NCBI GenBank assembly: GCA_963629575.1
Contig: CAVGIM010000002.1
Span: 52,113-116,112 of the forward strand
Length of the DNA: 64,000 nt
Origin: Hallerella sp963629575
GTDB lineage: Bacteria > Fibrobacterota > Fibrobacteria > Fibrobacterales > Fibrobacteraceae
Reading direction: 5' to 3'
In this document: in pieces, positions 33,391 to 41,873 of the stretch
Layout of the letters: each line of letters opens with the position of its first letter
Numbering within the stretch: position 1 is the first letter of the stretch
The notes under the pieces: generated by a model
What the model was told of the DNA's origin: nothing
Seen by the model: only the letters and a program-made list of their open reading frames with translations
Databases searched by the model: none
Program-made: the position numbers and the translations under genes

Positions 33391-34506
33391 CTAAAGATCG
33401 ACGCCATAAAAAACGATATCGTCTATCCAGAATTCCCCGCCGGATCCGCCAAAAACGGAAATATTGGTAACGTGGCTCTTGACGCTCTCCCAGCCGACAT
33501 TCCCTCCGATGCCATCCGCTTTCAGCAGATCTTCCGGTTTTACCACGTAGCGGGTCCATGTGGAATCCAGCGGGATGTGCACCCAGGACTTGCCGCTTTC
33601 GTAAGAGGCGGAAGTGTCCGCAATGACATCGAACGAAAAGGAAATTTTCCCTTTGACGCATCCCTTGGCGAAAAATGCAACCGAATCCAAATCGTCCATG
33701 TCGATGGCACGTCCCAGATAGCGCCCCATCAAGGCCCAGTTCTCAGCGGAATCGTTTTGCGCGACAAAGTGTGCGGATTTCCCGTTTGGACTTTCGACAC
33801 TGTCCAGTTCGAGCGACGCCGTCGCGTATTCCGACGTCGAAGTGTACCAGCGCGACACGCCATTTTCAAAGTCATCAAGGACAACGGCGCGTGTTGCCGT
33901 ATCTTGCAGTACGACTTCCCTTTCCATGGAGGAAACGTCAAAGGTCCCTTCGGCAAGCGGCACGCTCAGCGAATCCGCAACGTAAAGCGCAACCCATTCC
34001 AGATTTCCGCGCGGCAGGGACGGAAATTCGAAGTATCCCGACGAATCGATTTTTTCCGCATAGTCGGTCCCCGGCAAAAGAATCCATACGGGACGCTTTT
34101 CGCTATGAAACGTCCCTTGCACTTTTGTCGGCGAGGCGGTGGAAACGAAAACTTTCATTCCCGAATCCGGCAATGTTCCGGGAACGCTGAACTTTTGAAT
34201 CCCCTTTAGGGCTGTCTCCGACGAAAGGCTTTGCGCTTCGACGGTGTAATCCCCGCTCGGGAGAGAATCCAGCCGGAGAATCCCCTGCGAATCCGTTTCC
34301 AGCGTTTCGCCCGGGAGTCCATCCAGATTCAGGAAGCTCTGCTGTCGAATGTTCAGGCGATAGCGAGAAGCCGGCGTCCCGTCACGAAGGGTGACGACAA
34401 TCGCGACCGAATTTTCCGTTTCGAACGTCGATCCGGCTACATCGCGCGAACAGGCGTTCAAGAGACCGCAAACGGCAATCGCGATAAACCCCACCCACCG
34501 CTTCAT
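33391..34506 (-). CDS. Lipoprotein with carboxypeptidase-regulatory-like and CBM11-like domains
   Basis: A 371-residue surface or periplasmic lipoprotein. The signal ends in the lipobox LLNAC. Residues about 30-110 resemble a carboxypeptidase regulatory-like sandwich (VVTLRDGTPASRYRLNI and LPSGDYTVEA). Residues about 205-371 form a CBM11-like carbohydrate-binding sandwich (VLDDFENGVSRWYTSTSE to GEFWIDDIVFYGV). Its ATG overlaps the stop of the TIGR02147 regulator gene (ATGA). A regulator-lipoprotein pair beside xylanases suggests surface sensing or binding of the polysaccharide, which is inference. Confidence 0.75.
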   Translation of the reverse strand: MKRWVGFIAIAVCGLLNACSRDVAGSTFETENSVAIVVTLRDGTPASRYRLNIRQQSFLNLDGLPGETLETDSQGILRLDSLPSGDYTVEAQSLSSETALKGIQKFSVPGTLPDSGMKVFVSTASPTKVQGTFHSEKRPVWILLPGTDYAEKIDSSGYFEFPSLPRGNLEWVALYVADSLSVPLAEGTFDVSSMEREVVLQDTATRAVVLDDFENGVSRWYTSTSEYATASLELDSVESPNGKSAHFVAQNDSAENWALMGRYLGRAIDMDDLDSVAFFAKGCVKGKISFSFDVIADTSASYESGKSWVHIPLDSTWTRYVVKPEDLLKADGIGGNVGWESVKSHVTNISVFGGSGGEFWIDDIVFYGVDL

Positions 34507-35318
34507 TTTTTCCTCGCGACCGGATAGAATGCCATGGAAAGCTGCATCACGCGATCCGGATTTTTCACCGAATCGATTCTCTTTTGGACCAGGCGGCGAA
34601 ATTCCTGCAACATGTCCTTTAAATCATCAAAAGCGGACTGATCGACGGAAACGGTGAGCGTCGAAACGTTTCGTTCCTCGACGGGAACGTTTTCCAGAGA
34701 ATCGCTCGCCAGGCGAAGTGCCTGCTTTTGAAAGTTCCTGACCGCTTTCGCCTTTTCGGCTCCACCGACAGTCAGGTGCGCTTCGGCGAGTCCGAGTTTT
34801 CCCGAGGCGAGCCTCTTGACAAGTCCCGCGTTCTTCAAGGTTTCGACGGCTTCTCCGGCCTGGCTTTCCGAAATGGCCGGGCAAAGGGAACTTGCAATCT
34901 GCCGGAGGTTGTCGGTTCCGCCATTCAGTTCCAGATAGGCGCGCACAACGGGAATCCACCAGTTTTCGAGAACTTTCAGTTCCGCTGTCTGCAGGGCTCG
35001 GCGTTCCACGTCGCGAAGGGCTATCGCCCGCTCCATCAGCGCCTCTTTCTGCGCGGAATCCTTGGAAACGTTCGCCGCGTAGAGCAGGTTGAAATACTCC
35101 GCGGATCGACCCGTGATGCCGACGAGATTCTTGACCGCTTCCAGCGCACGGGCCGGCAGGTGCTGCTTCTTGCGCAATACTCGGTAAAGATGACTGGAAT
35201 CCAGACCGATTCGCTCTCCCATCATCCGATAGGAATAAAACGGCATTTCTCGCTTGCGCCGTTCATAGTAGGCCTTTAGAATGTCGCGATAATCCGTCGT
35301 GTCGGAAAACAGGTTCAT
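34503..35318 (-). CDS. TIGR02147/DUF4423 family putative transcriptional regulator
   Basis: About 271 residues, starting MNLFSDTTDYRDILKAYYE, the family's typical beginning. An upstream ATG at 35333 would add five residues, and neither start has a clear Shine-Dalgarno. The N-terminal part holds a helix-turn-helix-like stretch, MMGERIGLDSSHLYRVLRKK. The middle has a winged-helix-like segment, SQAGEAVETLKNAGLVKR. The C-terminal DUF4423 region includes VSTLTVSVDQSAFDDLKDML. The family is a Fibrobacter paralogous group. An operator of the same type as those before the xylanase genes lies 53 nt upstream of this start, so it is the prime candidate regulator. Confidence 0.85.
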   Translation of the reverse strand: MNLFSDTTDYRDILKAYYERRKREMPFYSYRMMGERIGLDSSHLYRVLRKKQHLPARALEAVKNLVGITGRSAEYFNLLYAANVSKDSAQKEALMERAIALRDVERRALQTAELKVLENWWIPVVRAYLELNGGTDNLRQIASSLCPAISESQAGEAVETLKNAGLVKRLASGKLGLAEAHLTVGGAEKAKAVRNFQKQALRLASDSLENVPVEERNVSTLTVSVDQSAFDDLKDMLQEFRRLVQKRIDSVKNPDRVMQLSMAFYPVARKK

Positions 35319-35371
35319 CTTGTTAAAATACATTCAAAAATCCAATATGAAGCGTCGTAAGAAATTTGCCG

Positions 35372-35386
35372 TGGATTTTTTGTCCA
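35372..35386 (-). promoter_or_regulatory. Xylanase operator, site 3 (TIGR02147 regulator)
   Basis: TGGATTTTTTGTCCA, upstream of the regulator gene and also 60 nt before the divergent SIMPL gene. On the minus strand a CATATT box follows after about 22 nt, close to the spacing seen at site 2. Confidence 0.6.
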
Positions 35387-35446
35387 TGTTTTTCTTTTTG
35401 CGGACAAATTCATATTTTAGGAGAAATCCCGTTTTCAAGAGGTCGT

Positions 35447-36181
35447 ATGAAATTTCTCGTCGGATTCATCTCCCTTTGTCTGACCGTCATCGCCATCGTC
35501 TATATCGTCCACGCGCCGAAAGCTCCGCACAAGGCGCCCGAAAGATTCGCCGTCCTGACCGTTTCGGCATCGCACGCAAAGAGTTTTTCTCCGACAAATA
35601 TCCGATATACGCTGCGATTCGAAAAGCGCGGAACCGAAAAAGGCGCTCTCGTCGAAGCGAACCTTGCCACAAGCGCCGCTCTCGTCGAATTCGCCAAGAC
35701 GCTCGACATTCCAAAGGACAGCGTCTCCGCAAAGCGGTTTTCGCTCGAAAAGGCATGGAAGTGGGAAGACAGCAAGCGGATTCCCGACGGGTTCGAAATT
35801 TCGCAGAACATCACCGTGAACCTGCCAGACCCGGACAAAGCCTCGGATTTCATCGAAGGCGTCGCGGCGATTCGGGACGTGGAAATCATCCAGGCGACTC
35901 CGGTTCTCTCCAATGCGTCCGAAAGAAAGAACGAAGTCTATCGCGCCGCCGTGAAAGAGGCGACGGAAAAGGCAAAGGCCCTCTCCGAAGCGTCCAGAAA
36001 GAAGCTCGGAAAGGTGCTGTCGATAAGCGACGAAAACTCTTCGGCGAACTCTTTCGAGAACGCGACCTTTCTCGACGAATCGGCGATGCTTGCCGGAACG
36101 CGAAAAATGGCGGGCACCGCAGTCCCGGAACAGAAAATCGAAATCGGCGCCAGCGTGACGATGAAATTCCAGCTGAAATAA
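35447..36181 (+). CDS. SIMPL-domain (DUF541) protein, membrane-anchored
   Basis: A 244-residue protein. It has an N-terminal membrane or signal segment, MKFLVGFISLCLTVIAIVYI. A SIMPL/DUF541 domain follows (FAVLTVSASHAKSFSPTNI, DSVSAKRFSLEK, FEISQNITVNLPD and VYRAAVKEATEKAKALSEA). Proteins of this family sit in the periplasm or outer membrane and have been linked to stress tolerance, but their biochemical role is unknown. AGAGG lies before the ATG. It is divergent from the TIGR02147 regulator and shares its upstream region. Confidence 0.85.
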   Translation: MKFLVGFISLCLTVIAIVYIVHAPKAPHKAPERFAVLTVSASHAKSFSPTNIRYTLRFEKRGTEKGALVEANLATSAALVEFAKTLDIPKDSVSAKRFSLEKAWKWEDSKRIPDGFEISQNITVNLPDPDKASDFIEGVAAIRDVEIIQATPVLSNASERKNEVYRAAVKEATEKAKALSEASRKKLGKVLSISDENSSANSFENATFLDESAMLAGTRKMAGTAVPEQKIEIGASVTMKFQLK

Positions 36182-36190
36182 GCTCGCTAG

Positions 36191-36970
36191 TTATCGAGCA
36201 AGAGTCCTGTAGAGGAGGAGCAGTTCTTCCGGAGAAAGTTCTTCGGCGCGGGTATTCGGCGAAAGCCCGGAACGTTCCAGCGCTTTGAAGACGCGAGACT
36301 TTTCAAAGCGCGCGGAAAGAGAATTCGCGATGACCTTCCGTTTCTGCGAAAACGCATTCTGTACAAATTCAAAAAATTCCGGCGGAGCATCGAGCGGATC
36401 GGGACGCGGAGAAAAGAGGACCGTTGCGCTGTCGATGTTCGGGCGCGGCGTAAAATGTTCCGGTCCGATTTTTCGGACTATCTTCCCGGTCGCGTGGGCG
36501 CGGATCCAGACCGAAAGGCTTCCATAGCTTCTTGTATGCGGTTCCGCACAGAAACGCTCGGCGACTTCGAGCTGCACCATGCACATAAATCCCAAGGTCT
36601 TTTTCAAGAGCGGCATCGCGTTCGCCACGATTCCCGTGGAAATGTTATACGGCAAGTTTCCAACAAGCCATGGCCTTGGGTTTGTCTTCAGCCACTCGTC
36701 CATCGGAAATTTCAGGATGTCCTGGTTCACGACCCGAAAGTTCGGGTTTCCGGAAAACCGTTCCCGAAGAATCGCGACGCATTCTTCATCGACTTCGACC
36801 GCCGTAACGGGAACGCCCCGAGCGAGCAGCGGTTCCGTCAGCGCGCCGTGCCCCGGTCCGATTTCCAAAATGGAATTTTCCGCTTCGAGCGGAATATCCG
36901 ATGCGATAAGGCTTGCCGTTTCCGCATCCAGAAAGTTTTGTCCAAAACGTCGCCGACGGTCTCTGTCCAT
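36191..36970 (-). CDS. rsmA: 16S rRNA dimethyladenosine transferase
   Basis: Dimethylates two adjacent adenosines near the 3' end of 16S rRNA during 30S assembly. It has 259 residues. It opens with RRRRFGQNFLDAE. The SAM-binding motif is ILEIGPGHGALTEPLL, and the catalytic NLPYNIS and the C-terminal helical domain (NAFSQKRKVIANSL) are intact. The minus-strand box TATCTT (36977-36982) ends six bases before the ATG, and no Shine-Dalgarno is visible. Confidence 0.96.
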   Translation of the reverse strand: MDRDRRRRFGQNFLDAETASLIASDIPLEAENSILEIGPGHGALTEPLLARGVPVTAVEVDEECVAILRERFSGNPNFRVVNQDILKFPMDEWLKTNPRPWLVGNLPYNISTGIVANAMPLLKKTLGFMCMVQLEVAERFCAEPHTRSYGSLSVWIRAHATGKIVRKIGPEHFTPRPNIDSATVLFSPRPDPLDAPPEFFEFVQNAFSQKRKVIANSLSARFEKSRVFKALERSGLSPNTRAEELSPEELLLLYRTLAR

Positions 36971-37018
36971 AATGCAAAGATAGGAATTCGGGGCTTGCCA
37001 GGGCTCTGGAATTCCAAC

Positions 37019-37040
37019 AAAAAAGGCGAAGATTCGCCTA
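37019..37040 (-). terminator. Terminator after the GH5 gene
   Basis: Stem AGGCGAA / TTCGCCT. In minus-strand direction it is followed by a T run. It lies about 32 nt past the GH5 stop. Confidence 0.75.
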
Positions 37041-37071
37041 GAACCTTCGCCGAGAATGCAAGCGGAACGCT

Positions 37072-39117
37072 TTACTTCAAGCGGACGGGTATCGTTACGC
37101 GATTGCCGTTCTGCTTCAGAATCAGGAAGCCCGGGCCGCGGTAGTTCGCTTCGAGCAAGACGGAATTCGTGCCGCGATTCATCGTGAATGTCTTCGAGGA
37201 GACGATCTGGCCGTTTGAATTGACAAGGGAGAGCGAAGCGCGACCGGAAGCGCTTGCGACAAACGAAGCGTTTACCGTTCCCGACAGCACGTTCACGGAC
37301 ATCTTGCCGAAAGTCCTTGCCGCAGGGCGCTTGACGGCATTTGTCGAAGCGACCAGTTCTCCGCTGGCGATTCCTTCCAGATCCGGAAGCTTCTTGTTGA
37401 AGTTTTCCAGGACCACTTCGGAACCGTCCGCCTTGTAAAGGACGATGTTGTCCATTTCGATTGTGCCCGTAACCTGCGTTCCATAGACGTTGAGACCGAT
37501 CGCTTTCACGTCGCTCTTGTCCGAAAGTTCAAGACCGCTTGCATCCAGGGAAACCTTGTAGGTCTTCCATGCCGAAGAAATCTCCGACTGGTCGATGTTG
37601 TAGTCTTTCCAGTCCCAGTTTGAACCGCTCATCGAAAAGAGGGAAAGGGATGTCCAGCCATACGGATTGTCACAGGAAGTCCCCAAGCAAGGACCATCCG
37701 ACGAGATGTTGACTTTTGCCTGGAAGGAAATCGCGACGAAATCGCTCCAGTTCGCCCCGTTGAGATTGATGCGCATCGTCCCCACTTCCGAGGAATCCGA
37801 CTGGGCAGAGGTGTAGGTAATCCTCAGCATCTTGTCGCTCGTGTCGAGGCTCGCTTCCACGAACTTGTCGATGGAATTTCCCGCAAGCGTGTCCATATCA
37901 TAGACCTTGCGCATCGCGTTCAGGACTTCGTAATCCACAATGTCGCCGACGTTTCCCTCAAACTTGTCTGTCTGGCGGCGAACAACGGTCATGTTTCCGT
38001 TGCCCTCGTCACCGGTATCCCAGATGCACGGAATGATTCCGCGGCTCTTCGCGGCAGACGCCACATAGCCATACCAGGCGGCGCGACCTTCCAAGTGCAG
38101 GCGCAGATTGTCTCCGACGATATCTTCGAGACGCTTGATGGCGCCCATTTCGCCGATGACGACAGGAATGCCCTGCGATGTGAATGCGGACTTGAGCTTG
38201 TCGAACTGGGCGTCGATATGCGCCTTGGAACCCAGATATTCCGTAGTCGATCCCATGTTGTGCTCCGTATCCGTCGTGGAATTCATCCCGTCAAAATAGT
38301 AGAAGCAGTTTCCCCATGTCGCATCCTCGGTCATGAGGGAATACTGGTACGGATAGAAGTGCGCTTCCGCCATCGTGTAACCGCTCCCGGCAGGATCCGT
38401 CGGATAGAAATTCGCAAGATACGAATACTTGTCGATTTCCGTGCGCGGCATCTGGACCACGACCGTACGGGTCGCGTTGTTTCCGCCCGTTCCGCGAACC
38501 GCCTTGAGGCACGCTTCGTGATACTTCTGGAGAATCTTGGCGCGGGCATCGTCAAAGCCCCACTGTCCATTGTCAGTACCACCGTTCCACGGATCGTTTA
38601 CGCCCGGTTCGTTCGCACTCGCAAAAATCAGATGTTCGTCGTAGGCGGCAAATTTCGTCGCGATTTGCGTCCAGTAGCTTCCTTGAATCGCGGCAATCGA
38701 ATCGGCCTTGATCGTAATCGCACCGTTCTGGTCGTAGCCGTCTCCATCAAACACATGGTCTTCGAGCCATCCCGTATCCCAATGGCTGTTCAAGATTGCA
38801 TACATGCCTTCGTTCACGACCAGGTCAACGACCGTCTTGACCGAATCGAGCCAGCCCGCATTGATGACTCCGCCGGTCGCATGGCTGTGCCAGGCGCATG
38901 GGACGCGGACCGTGTTAAAGCCCGCCGCCTTGATGGACTTTACGTATTCGGCAGTCGGAAAGGAATTTCCCCAGGCCGTCGGACCGCTTGGAACCTCCAT
39001 CGTGTTTCCAATGTTATATCCCATACCCATTGGCGAGACGAGCTCCGAGGATTTGGGCAGTGCAAATGCTGAACCGGCAAACGATGCGGCAAGCGAGAGC
39101 GAGATCCAAAGTTTCAT
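37072..39117 (-). CDS. GH5 endoglucanase with CBM-like domain and sorting tail
   Basis: A 681-residue secreted cellulase. The signal peptide ends in GSAFA. The GH5 barrel spans about residues 25-390, with NTVRVPCAWHSH, acid/base Glu170 in FASANEPGVND and nucleophile Glu323 in VVIGEMGAIKR. Residues about 400-590 form a beta-sandwich resembling CBM11-type cellulose-binding modules (FVAISFQAKVNISSDG, ending in TIEMDNIVLYKADG). The last 80 residues (GRASLSLVNSNGQIVSSKTF to VTIPVRLK) look like a type IX sorting domain. GAGG precedes the ATG. A 15-bp palindrome lies 37 nt upstream. Confidence 0.92.
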   Translation of the reverse strand: MKLWISLSLAASFAGSAFALPKSSELVSPMGMGYNIGNTMEVPSGPTAWGNSFPTAEYVKSIKAAGFNTVRVPCAWHSHATGGVINAGWLDSVKTVVDLVVNEGMYAILNSHWDTGWLEDHVFDGDGYDQNGAITIKADSIAAIQGSYWTQIATKFAAYDEHLIFASANEPGVNDPWNGGTDNGQWGFDDARAKILQKYHEACLKAVRGTGGNNATRTVVVQMPRTEIDKYSYLANFYPTDPAGSGYTMAEAHFYPYQYSLMTEDATWGNCFYYFDGMNSTTDTEHNMGSTTEYLGSKAHIDAQFDKLKSAFTSQGIPVVIGEMGAIKRLEDIVGDNLRLHLEGRAAWYGYVASAAKSRGIIPCIWDTGDEGNGNMTVVRRQTDKFEGNVGDIVDYEVLNAMRKVYDMDTLAGNSIDKFVEASLDTSDKMLRITYTSAQSDSSEVGTMRINLNGANWSDFVAISFQAKVNISSDGPCLGTSCDNPYGWTSLSLFSMSGSNWDWKDYNIDQSEISSAWKTYKVSLDASGLELSDKSDVKAIGLNVYGTQVTGTIEMDNIVLYKADGSEVVLENFNKKLPDLEGIASGELVASTNAVKRPAARTFGKMSVNVLSGTVNASFVASASGRASLSLVNSNGQIVSSKTFTMNRGTNSVLLEANYRGPGFLILKQNGNRVTIPVRLK

Positions 39118-39154
39118 GCAGAAACCTCATGTAAAAAGGGGAGTGCTTTAAATT

Positions 39155-39169
39155 TACCTTTTTAAGGTA
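39155..39169 (-). promoter_or_regulatory. Perfect palindrome before the GH5 gene
   Basis: TACCTT-TTT-AAGGTA, a perfect 6+3+6 palindrome 37 nt before the GH5 start codon. It is a candidate operator of a different kind from the xylanase site. Confidence 0.45.
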
Positions 39170-39233
39170 TTCTCCGATAAAATGTAAAGTTTTGTTAATT
39201 GCAATAATTGCAAAATCCGGAAATCGAGCCTCT

Positions 39234-40238
39234 CTAGGCGTCGATTCTTTGCCATTTTAGCGTTTTCCCGGCAAAAAGCGGAACCGCGCCATCGATCGAT
39301 TCGGGAACGGTCCACGGCTTTTCGCCATACAGGCAGCGCGTTTTCGCCCTCGGAATCCCGTAGAAGTCCGCTCCGAATCCGGCGACGAAATCGGCAAGAC
39401 GTTCCAAGTGCCCGCAGCGTTCGAAAATTTCGATGAGGAGCGGAATCGCGACCGGAGCCGAATACACGCCCGCCGCGCCACAGGGGCCCTCCTTCCTTCC
39501 CCTTTCGTGCGGTGCGGAATCCGAGCCGAAAAAGAACTTCGGGTTTCCGCTGAACGCGGCATTCCGGAGAGCCTCGCGATCTTCGGGGCGTTTGGGGAGA
39601 GGCTTGCAAAAGTGATGAGGCAAAAGCGCGCCACCGATCACGTCGTCGAGCGTGTGGAGCAGATGGTGCACGGTTATCGTCGCCGCGACATTTTCCGGCA
39701 AGCGGAGGACGGCTTCCACTGCGGCGCATGTCGAAAGGTGTTCAAAGACAATCTTCAGGCGGGGAAATTTCCTTGCCAGGCATTCCACGCGCCGAATAAA
39801 CTCCCGTTCGCGATCGAGACAGAAAGCGTCCGGTTCCTCTCCGTGAACACAAAGGACAAGCCCGAGCCTTTCCATTTCCGAAACGACCGGAAGAACGGAT
39901 TCGAAATCCGACACGCCATCTTCGCTGTTCGTGGTAACGCCCGCCGGATAGTACTTTCCCGCGACCGCACCGGCAAGCTTCATCCGCTTCAGGTCCTCCG
40001 ACAAATATTTCGCATTCAGCTTGAACGTCATCAAAGTTTCGAGTCCCGGCGCAGCGCCTTGAATTTCTGCGCGATAGTTCTCGATAGCCTCGGCACTCGA
40101 AATCGGCGGAACGGTATTCGGCATCACCAGGATCCTTCCGAATTCTCGCGCAACGGTCCTCGCATAGCTTTTCAGCAAGTCTCCCTGGCGCAAGTGCACA
40201 TGGAAATCGTCGGGCAGGGGCAATTCAAGTGTTTTCAT
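39234..40238 (-). CDS. pyrC: Dihydroorotase (PyrC type)
   Basis: Cyclises carbamoyl-aspartate to dihydroorotate in pyrimidine synthesis. It has 334 residues. Metal ligands are His13 and His15 in DDFHVHLRQG, the carboxylated lysine in AGKYYPAGVTTNSEDG, histidines in VFEHLST and TVHHLL, and Asp in FGSDSAPHERGRKEG. TAGATT (40246-40251, complement) ends seven bases before the ATG. A TTG three codons upstream was not preferred. Confidence 0.95.
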   Translation of the reverse strand: MKTLELPLPDDFHVHLRQGDLLKSYARTVAREFGRILVMPNTVPPISSAEAIENYRAEIQGAAPGLETLMTFKLNAKYLSEDLKRMKLAGAVAGKYYPAGVTTNSEDGVSDFESVLPVVSEMERLGLVLCVHGEEPDAFCLDREREFIRRVECLARKFPRLKIVFEHLSTCAAVEAVLRLPENVAATITVHHLLHTLDDVIGGALLPHHFCKPLPKRPEDREALRNAAFSGNPKFFFGSDSAPHERGRKEGPCGAAGVYSAPVAIPLLIEIFERCGHLERLADFVAGFGADFYGIPRAKTRCLYGEKPWTVPESIDGAVPLFAGKTLKWQRIDA

Positions 40239-40245
40239 GGAACGC

Positions 40246-40251
40246 AATCTA
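40246..40251 (-). promoter_or_regulatory. TAGATT box 7 nt before pyrC
   Basis: Minus-strand TAGATT at a spacing that would start the transcript at the pyrC ATG. The same 6-7 nt spacing recurs before other genes in the window. Confidence 0.4.
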
Positions 40252-40328
40252 GGAAATGTGAAGCAAGCCTAGAGCGAACGGTCGAGAAGACGGTCCGCTA
40301 CGCAACTCCAGGTTCTCTTGACCAGGCT

Positions 40329-41873
40329 CTAGAATCCCGGTGTCGGCTGGGCGGCAGTCCAGTTCGAAGGTTCGTGCCCGGAAACTTCAAAATCGACACG
40401 ATTCAGGCTGTAGCCGTCTCCGTCCGCCTCTTCGGGCCAAAGACCGTCGTCGGAATACAGGATAGCGTCCGAAACGCGGTAGAACGTGCGGAGCGTATCT
40501 GCCGAAAGCGTCTTCGCGAGAGCTGCCGGTTCCTCGACGGAAATCTTCTCGCCGCGATTCGAAAGCTTTCCCGGATACTGGAAGATCTGGACGCTGTCCG
40601 GAATTCCCCATTTCGCGCGGAACTCGTCGATCGTTATCGAAAGGCTCGTGTTGCCATCGGCCGCCGTATAGACTTTCGGGACGAGAAGCGCGAATTCTCC
40701 CGGAGCGAGAGTCGCCGAATCCGCCCATTCAAATCCGATTCCCGCAATTTTCCAGCCAAGGACCCTGGAATCCAGATTCACCCGAAGCGAAACCACGGAA
40801 TCGCCCTTGTTTACGATTTCGAGGAATTCCACGTCGCCGTCCGGAGGATTGTAATAGACCTCGCTGATAAATACAGGACCGAGCAGGGCATTGGAATTTT
40901 CTCCGCCCGGAGTAGGCTCGAGAAGCGTTCCCTGTTCCGTCGTGGAATCCGAAAGAGCGATGACCCCCGCCGACTTTCCGCTCGGAACCGCCGAGAATTC
41001 GAGACTCGATTCGACGCCGGTCAAGACGCCATCGACCGCTTCGCGCAAATAGACGGCTTCGCCGCGGGCGACAAAGGAGACTGCGGATTCTTCGCCGCTT
41101 TCCGAAAGCAGCGTGTTCAAGACAAGGAAACCGTTCGCCGGGACAACCGCGCCACTCGGAACATAGCGGACGCTGTCTTCGGCATCGGTACGGACAATTT
41201 TCCAGCCGCCGATATCCGCATCGCTCGAAGCGGCGTTGTAGAATTCTATCCAGGATTCGGAACCTTCGTGATAGGGCATGATTTCATTGATGCGAACCGA
41301 CGAGAGCGCGTAGTAGGGATCGTCTTCCGAACCGGGATTTCCATTCAACGTCTTGCTAGCCGCCCAGGAACTCGCGTAGGCGGAATTCCCTCCGATATAG
41401 ACAAGCGAGCTCCCATTGCCGTCGGCAAGGTTTGGCCAGGGAGGGTTGTTGTCGAAGCGGGCATCGCAATCCCCCGGACCGTCCAGCTTGATTTCCAGAA
41501 CGTCGCCAGAATTGGAAAGCTTGAATCCGGAATCCCACTGGAAAAGACGCCCGGAAAAATCCGGATACTTTGTCTGGAACAAGAACTTGTCGTTCGTCAC
41601 CACGATGATTTCGTTTTCCGCGAGCGGTTCGTCGGGAAACGTAAATTCCACGGCTCCGTCAAGGCGCAGGTTTACCGCCGACATGCTTTCGAGCGACTTT
41701 CCCGTGAGCTTCAGCTCGACAAATTCGGGCCATCCGTTTTGCGGGTGATACATCAGCTCGGTACACGTCATCGTCGCATAGGAAACGGAGCGAGACTTTC
41801 CGCTGCTTGAATCCGAACAGGCGAAAAGCGAAAGCGCTAACGGGCAAACGAGAAAGGGGAAAATCCTTTTCAT
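40329..41873 (-). CDS. Lipoprotein with three lamin-tail-like domains
   Basis: A 514-residue lipoprotein. The lipobox is in LSLFACSDSSSG. Three lamin-tail (LTD) Ig-like domains are visible, each with an N-terminal motif for placement on a partner. They are TCTELMYHPQNGWPEFVEL (near residue 36), INEIMPYHEGSESWIEFYNA (near 195) and ISEVYYNPPDGDVEFLEIVN (near 330). Bacterial LTDs are found in surface and DNA- or phosphate-associated proteins. It is the last gene of a five-gene operon with VTC, TolC, HlyD and DUF4956, overlapping VTC by ATGA. Likely anchored at the outer membrane. Confidence 0.85.
   Translation of the reverse strand: MKRIFPFLVCPLALSLFACSDSSSGKSRSVSYATMTCTELMYHPQNGWPEFVELKLTGKSLESMSAVNLRLDGAVEFTFPDEPLAENEIIVVTNDKFLFQTKYPDFSGRLFQWDSGFKLSNSGDVLEIKLDGPGDCDARFDNNPPWPNLADGNGSSLVYIGGNSAYASSWAASKTLNGNPGSEDDPYYALSSVRINEIMPYHEGSESWIEFYNAASSDADIGGWKIVRTDAEDSVRYVPSGAVVPANGFLVLNTLLSESGEESAVSFVARGEAVYLREAVDGVLTGVESSLEFSAVPSGKSAGVIALSDSTTEQGTLLEPTPGGENSNALLGPVFISEVYYNPPDGDVEFLEIVNKGDSVVSLRVNLDSRVLGWKIAGIGFEWADSATLAPGEFALLVPKVYTAADGNTSLSITIDEFRAKWGIPDSVQIFQYPGKLSNRGEKISVEEPAALAKTLSADTLRTFYRVSDAILYSDDGLWPEEADGDGYSLNRVDFEVSGHEPSNWTAAQPTPGF

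Noticed and set aside
39408..41810. Plus-strand open frame of 800 codons opposite pyrC and the lamin-tail lipoprotein
   Set aside because: It is a shadow of the minus-strand genes, with no domain, no start signal and arginine-rich low-quality sequence.
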